The position numbers were made by a program, and so were the translations under genes. The notes beneath the pieces were generated by a model. The model was given only the letters and a program-made list of their open reading frames with translations, ran no database searches and was not told the origin of the DNA. Below are positions 59,881 through 64,000 of a stretch of 64,000 nt of DNA, one piece after another. Every line of letters begins with the position of its first letter. Position 1 is the first letter of the stretch. Location of the stretch: positions 496,001 to 560,000 of the forward strand of contig NZ_QAYX01000022.1 of assembly GCF_003054705.1 (NCBI RefSeq), in the 5' to 3' direction. The DNA is from Opitutus sp. ER46. GTDB lineage: Bacteria > Verrucomicrobiota > Verrucomicrobiia > Opitutales > Opitutaceae.

Positions 59881-62448
59881 TCAGGTCCCGATCGGAGCCA
59901 GGCCGTCGAACGTGACCACGGCCCGGTTCTCGTCACGTGAGCGGGCAAGCGAGACCGTGAAGCGCACCTCCCAATCGTTCTGCGCCTCGGCGTCGATGAG
60001 GACCTGCGCCACCCGCCAGGTTCCGGCGGCCGCATCCGTTTCCCAGTGGGTGTGTTTCCCCGCGCGGCCCTCCGGATCCAGTCGAAACCGGCCACGCGCC
60101 TCGAAGTAGGTCTTGAACCCCTGCTCGAGCGCCCGCGCCTCGGGCGAGAGCACGTCGCTCCCCACTTCGGCCACCGTGCCATGGACCAACCGGCTGTTTG
60201 CGCTCTCCCACTCGCGGGCAGCAACATCCTGCAGGAAACCAAGGATCGCGGTCCGCACGAGCCGGCGGAACGCCTGCGTGTCGCGCGTCACGTCGAACGT
60301 CGTCGGCCGCGCCGGTTTGTCCGCCGTCTCCGCCGCCACGAACTCCGGGTTCCGCAAGCGCTCCCATTCCTCGAGGAGACTCGAGTCCACCCCGCGAATC
60401 AGTTCGCGGAAATAGTCCTCCATCTCCGCGACTTCGTCGGTCTTCACGCCCGCCGGCACGGTCTGCGCGAGGACCTTCCAGACCTGCGACAAATGCCGCA
60501 GCAGCAGTCCCTCCGAGCGCTGCAGCCCGTACTCCTTCACGTAGTCCGAAAACGAGAGGTAGCGCTCGTACATCTCCCGGGCGATCGACTTGGGCCGCAC
60601 GTTCTCCTGCTCGACCCACGGGTGAACCGCGGCGAAGGCGTTGAAGGTGTCGTACAGGAACTCCCGCAACGGCTTCGGGTGCTCCATCTGGTCGAGCTTC
60701 TCCATCCGCTCCTGATACTCGATCCCCGCCGCCCGCATCTCCTCCAGCTTCTCGGTCTTCAGCTTGTCCAACTGCCGGCGCAGGATCGTGTCGGGGTCCT
60801 CCACGATCGCCTCGCAGAGCGTCAGCACGTCGAAGGCGTAGTCGGGGGACGCGGCATCGAGCCGCGGCAGCGTGTCGATCAGGTACAGGGACAACGCCTG
60901 GTGCAGCGAGAAGTCGTCCTGCAGCTCCACGTTGACCTGCAGCTTCCGGCCCGAGGCCTGCCGCGGGATCCACTCCACGATCTTGCGCTCCAGCAGCGCG
61001 CGAAACAGTTGCCAGCCCCGGCGGCGAAGCGCCCACTTGCGATGCGGCGTTTCGTGCGAGTCGCGGATGATCCGCTGCATCGCCCGACAGCCATCTGCGT
61101 CCCGGCTTAGCACCAGCAACAGCATGCCGTGGCTCACCTCGAACTTCGACGACAGCTCCTCCGGCGGGGCCGTCCGCAGCCGCTCGAAGGTCTTCACATC
61201 CCAACCGACCGCCCCCTCCGGAGCCTTCTGCCGCACGGCCTTCTTCTTGCGCGGATCGGCGGCCGCCTTCTCGTCGAGCCGCTTGTTCTCGATCACGTGC
61301 TCCGGCGCCTGCGCGACGACGAAACCGCGGTCATCGAACCCCCGGCGCCCGGCTCGCCCCGAGATCTGCCGAAAGTCGCGCACGCTGAGAATGGCCGCCT
61401 TCGTCCCGTCGTACTTCCAGAGCTGCGTGAACACGACGGTGCGAATCGGCACGTTGATGCCCACGCCCAGCGTGTCCGTGCCGCAGATCAGCTTGAGCAG
61501 CCCGCGCTGCGCCAGCTGTTCCACCAGCACGCGGTACTTGGGCAACAGACCGGCATGGTGCACGCCGATGCCGTGGCGCAGGAACCGGCGGAGTTCCTTA
61601 CCGTAGGGGCTGTTGAACCGCACGCCCTCCAGCTCCGCCTGCAACGCCGCCTTCTCCTCCTTCGTGCAGACGTTCAGGCTCGTGAAGTTCTGCGCCCCCT
61701 CCGACGCCGCCCGCTGCGTGAAGTACACCAGATAGATCGGGGCCCGCTTCGTCATCAGCAGTTCCGCCACCTTTTCCGCCAGGGGCGTCTCCGAATACTC
61801 GTACTCCAGCGGTACCGGCCGCCGATCGCTGCGGACCGTCACGCTCTCGGCTCCCGTGAGCCCCGCCAGGGCCCGCTCGAACTTCTCGGTCGCGCCCAGC
61901 GTGGCCGACATCAACAGGAACCGCGCCCGCGGCATGGTGAGCAGCGGCACCTGCCATGCCGTGCCGCGCTCGGCGTCGGCGTAGTAGTGGAACTCGTCCA
62001 TGATCACGGCCCGCACGTCGCTCTCCGCCCCGCGATGCAGCGCCATGTTGGCTAGGATCTCCGCCGTGCAGCACAACACCTTCGCGCCGGGATTCACGCT
62101 CGCGTCACCCGTCATCATGCCGACGTTCTCGGGCCCGAAGTCACGGCACAACGAAAGGAACTTCTCGTTCACCAGCGCCTTGATCGGGCACGTGTACACC
62201 GAGCGCTCGCCCGCGCAGAGCGCCTTGAAATGGAACGCCGCCGCGACCAGCGACTTTCCCGAGCCGGTCGGCGTATTCAGGACCACATTGCGCCCGGCGA
62301 ACAGTTCAAGAATCGCCTCCTCCTGCTCCGGATACAGCGTCAGCCCGCGCTCCCCCGCCACCGTCAGGAACCGGTCCAGCACCGCATCGGCGTCGGCCCC
62401 CGCAGGCAGCGGGGCAAGAGGTGGAGGTGGCGGCGAAACGGTCGACAT
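59881..62448 (-). CDS. DEAD/DEAH-box helicase with DUF3516
   Basis: The 855-residue protein has helicase motifs: [17 protein letters not shown] (Walker B) [17 protein letters not shown], then [24 protein letters not shown] and [14 protein letters not shown]. It resembles Ski2/Mtr4-like enzymes. The C-terminal about 400 residues match DUF3516 ([34 protein letters not shown]). Such proteins are found across actinobacteria and Verrucomicrobia, and a role in RNA turnover or DNA repair is uncertain. ATG 62448 is preferred; a longer frame begins at 62484. Confidence 0.9.
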   Translation of the reverse strand: MSTVSPPPPPLAPLPAGADADAVLDRFLTVAGERGLTLYPEQEEAILELFAGRNVVLNTPTGSGKSLVAAAFHFKALCAGERSVYTCPIKALVNEKFLSLCRDFGPENVGMMTGDASVNPGAKVLCCTAEILANMALHRGAESDVRAVIMDEFHYYADAERGTAWQVPLLTMPRARFLLMSATLGATEKFERALAGLTGAESVTVRSDRRPVPLEYEYSETPLAEKVAELLMTKRAPIYLVYFTQRAASEGAQNFTSLNVCTKEEKAALQAELEGVRFNSPYGKELRRFLRHGIGVHHAGLLPKYRVLVEQLAQRGLLKLICGTDTLGVGINVPIRTVVFTQLWKYDGTKAAILSVRDFRQISGRAGRRGFDDRGFVVAQAPEHVIENKRLDEKAAADPRKKKAVRQKAPEGAVGWDVKTFERLRTAPPEELSSKFEVSHGMLLLVLSRDADGCRAMQRIIRDSHETPHRKWALRRRGWQLFRALLERKIVEWIPRQASGRKLQVNVELQDDFSLHQALSLYLIDTLPRLDAASPDYAFDVLTLCEAIVEDPDTILRRQLDKLKTEKLEEMRAAGIEYQERMEKLDQMEHPKPLREFLYDTFNAFAAVHPWVEQENVRPKSIAREMYERYLSFSDYVKEYGLQRSEGLLLRHLSQVWKVLAQTVPAGVKTDEVAEMEDYFRELIRGVDSSLLEEWERLRNPEFVAAETADKPARPTTFDVTRDTQAFRRLVRTAILGFLQDVAAREWESANSRLVHGTVAEVGSDVLSPEARALEQGFKTYFEARGRFRLDPEGRAGKHTHWETDAAAGTWRVAQVLIDAEAQNDWEVRFTVSLARSRDENRAVVTFDGLAPIGT

Positions 62449-62753
62449 GCGCCTCACAACGACGCGACCTCGCGCCCGAGACAAGCAAGGAGGGCGTCCG
62501 CGCCACGTCGCCGCGCGCCGGCCCCGCCGCCTATGTTCCCGCTCCTCCCGCGCGCGCCGCGCATCGCACCGCGCCCGACCACTACCGCCGCCTCCCGTTC
62601 CGTCGCCGGCTCGGGCTACCGCAACCTACCTTGGGGCCGTCGCCGACCCGCCGAAGCCTCCGCCGGTGGACACAAAGACGCCCGCGGGCCGGATGGCCGC
62701 GCGGGCGGAAAGCGATCGGTTGCTGAACTCCGGACGAAAGCGTTCGCGTCCGC
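62449..62753. other. Gene-free gap upstream of the helicase gene
   Basis: This 305-base, very GC-rich stretch separates two minus-strand genes. I see no likely gene. It contains a hairpin at its right side, listed separately. Confidence 0.5.
62671..62707 (-). terminator. Possible terminator of the cytochrome c gene
   Basis: On the minus strand a long GC stem (62679-62690 with 62695-62707, one bulge) is followed by TCTTTGTG. The hairpin ends 46 bases past the gene's stop. Confidence 0.4.
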
Positions 62754-63083
62754 TCAGGACTTGAAGCTGCGGATGAGCTTCACGAGCTCCTTGCCCTCGT
62801 CCGCGCTCAATTTGTCCGCGTAGCCCTTCATCTTCTCTTTTCCGTCCACGATCACGCCCTTCATTGTCGCCTCGAGCAGCTGCTCGTCGGTGAAGGCAGC
62901 CTGCACCTTCGGGTCAGAGTAGTCCCGCAGTTTCAGCTTCTGGCCCATCTTGGAGTCAGCCTTGCCCGTGGCGCCATGGCACCGCGCGCAATGGTCTTCC
63001 CAGTTCGTCTTGGCATCGGCAGCGAAAGCGGCGGGCACGGCCGCCGCGAGGAGTCCAGCAAGCACAACCATTTTGGTCTTCAT
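62754..63083 (-). CDS. Small class I cytochrome c
   Basis: The 109-residue product has a signal peptide (MKTKMVVLAGLLAAAVPAAFA) and a single haem motif CARCH, with a likely distal Met in KMKGY and a C-terminal helix (DEGKELVKLIRSFKS). It is a periplasmic electron carrier for unspecified respiratory enzymes. It would be matured by CcsBA (3330-6512). The ATG at 63083 starts the signal peptide. Confidence 0.92.
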   Translation of the reverse strand: MKTKMVVLAGLLAAAVPAAFAADAKTNWEDHCARCHGATGKADSKMGQKLKLRDYSDPKVQAAFTDEQLLEATMKGVIVDGKEKMKGYADKLSADEGKELVKLIRSFKS

Positions 63084-63349
63084 GCCGGGAGAGGGTAACA
63101 CAGGCCCTCCGGCACCGCCGCGCGTTTTTTGTCCAGCACGCGCTTTAGCCTGCCTTCGGCATCACGCACCTTTTGTCGTCCTCCACTTTTGCGGAACTAC
63201 CGACGAGCCGGCGCACTCTGCTGGTCCCCATGTTCGCCGTCCGCCGGTTTTACCCTCCCCACCGCGCCGCTTTTCACCGTCACTCACCCGGTTCCGGGAC
63301 CCGCCAGCTGAGGCTTGCTTGCCCGTTTGGCCGCCCCTTTGCTGCGCCC

Positions 63350-64000
63350 GTGATTCGTCGCCTAATCCTTTGCTGCTGCCTGGTTGGTCTCTTGCACGCG
63401 GAGCAGCCCGCCGGCACCCAGCTCAGTGCCGACCGTACCGATTATCTCCTCGCCACCGACGAGACCGCGCTCATCGGGCACGCCGAGTTGCGCGAAGGCG
63501 ATCTCCTGGTCACCGCCGACGAGTTTCGTTTCAAGGGCCAGCAGGGCACCAACCCCGAGACCATCACGGCTTCTGGCCACGTGGTCTACACCCGCGGCCC
63601 CCTCCGTATCCTGGCCGACCGCGTGGTCTTCCATCGGGTCGAGCGTACCTTCACCGCCGAGAACATTCGGTTGGGCAGCTTCCCGTACTACATCGAGGGC
63701 GCTTCGGCCAGCGGTGCCCGCGACACGGTCACCGTCCACCAGGCGCGCATCTCCTACGGAGAGCCCGGCCCCTGGCAGCCCACCGCCCGGGCGGAGCAGA
63801 TCACCCTCAACCCCGAGACCCGGCAGGTCCGCTCGGCACGCACTCAACTCGGCATCGGCGGCGTCCAGCCCGTCCCGTTCCCCAAATTCGAACAGAATCT
63901 GTCCGACCCGCTGTGGTCCCTCCTGACTTTCAGCGGCGGCTATCGCGGCTCGCTCGGCGCGTTCGTTGACCTGGGGCTGCACCTGCCAGTGACGCCCGGG
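63350..64000 (+). CDS. LptD/OstA-like outer-membrane LPS assembly protein, N-terminal part (runs off the right edge)
   Basis: The open frame starts at GTG 63350 with a signal peptide (VIRRLILCCCLVGLLHA, cleavage before EQP) and is uninterrupted to the window end (217 codons). The mature part is beta-jellyroll of OstA type: LIGHAELREGDLLVTADEFRF, TASGHVVYTRGPLRILADRVVFH, then FTAENIRLGSFPYYIEG and PVPFPKFEQ. LptD proteins insert LPS in the outer leaflet with LptE. Only the N-terminal domain and the beginning of the barrel are seen, so full-length identity needs the next sequence. Confidence 0.7.
   Translation, partial: MIRRLILCCCLVGLLHAEQPAGTQLSADRTDYLLATDETALIGHAELREGDLLVTADEFRFKGQQGTNPETITASGHVVYTRGPLRILADRVVFHRVERTFTAENIRLGSFPYYIEGASASGARDTVTVHQARISYGEPGPWQPTARAEQITLNPETRQVRSARTQLGIGGVQPVPFPKFEQNLSDPLWSLLTFSGGYRGSLGAFVDLGLHLPVTPG

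Noticed and set aside
63362-63982. Minus-strand open frame at the right edge
   Set aside because: It is antisense to the LptD-like gene, which has a signal peptide and OstA-type strands.

Overview
The window is a dense, GC-rich stretch of bacterial chromosome with about 61 protein genes on both strands. I see no tRNA, rRNA, CRISPR array, intact transposase or prophage gene. The organism is clearly Gram-negative: there are lipobox lipoproteins, LpxI, an LptD/OstA-like protein, a Wza-type exporter and an outer-membrane barrel. The overall gene set suggests a Verrucomicrobiota member of the Opitutaceae type: a fused CcsBA, zinc-independent L31/L36, a methyltransferase/FAD/type III PKS trio, a Bacteroidetes-like sirtuin and few Shine-Dalgarno sites. 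That placement is inference from protein character, not from a marker gene.

Layout. 1-2500 (minus): 5-oxoprolinase genes pxpB-pxpC-pxpA followed by a DUF969 membrane gene. 2674-6512 (plus): a lipoprotein overlapping a one-piece cytochrome c biogenesis protein CcsBA. 6513-7477: a gene-free, repeat-packed island. 7478-14439: sirtuin, GH36 alpha-galactosidase, AraC-GyrI regulator, MFS transporter and a transglutaminase-TPR protein, with heptanucleotide repeat arrays starting at several stop codons. 14440-14692: four copies of a 23-bp palindrome. 14693-21564: DnaQ-like exonuclease with a cNMP/CBS/DUF294 protein, an aminotransferase, and an HtrA protease paired with a catalytically dead paralogue. 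21640-29335: leuS, then an exopolysaccharide export operon (FecR-like protein, outer-membrane barrel, Wza-type exporter, Wzc-type tyrosine kinase). 29435-40336: LpxI, bifunctional nuclease, Dus, SufT, SppA, two unrelated Na+/H+ antiporters, DUF1015, L31/L36, YqgE and a dCMP deaminase. 40435-43225: the methyltransferase/FAD oxidoreductase/type III PKS cluster. 43289-50541: Nif3, AroQ, a NusG paralogue, PgpA/PgsA, CoaD and a MacAB-type efflux system. 50542-64000: PheA, ScpB, IlvD, Pgi, an RlmI-like methyltransferase, a 37-residue membrane peptide, a lipoprotein, a family 2 glycosyltransferase, a DUF3516 helicase, a small cytochrome c and the start of an LptD-like gene.

Together these are mostly housekeeping functions: cell envelope, aromatic and branched-chain amino acids, translation and lipids. 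Four accessory modules are inserted: exopolysaccharide export, polyketide synthesis, galactoside use and efflux. The least explained material is non-coding. It comprises the four-palindrome cluster, heptamer arrays placed directly at gene 3' ends, a 22-23-bp degenerate tandem array, a 21-bp triple repeat and a 61-bp nested palindrome. No strong candidate for a wholly new multi-gene system was seen; the repeat families are the best leads.
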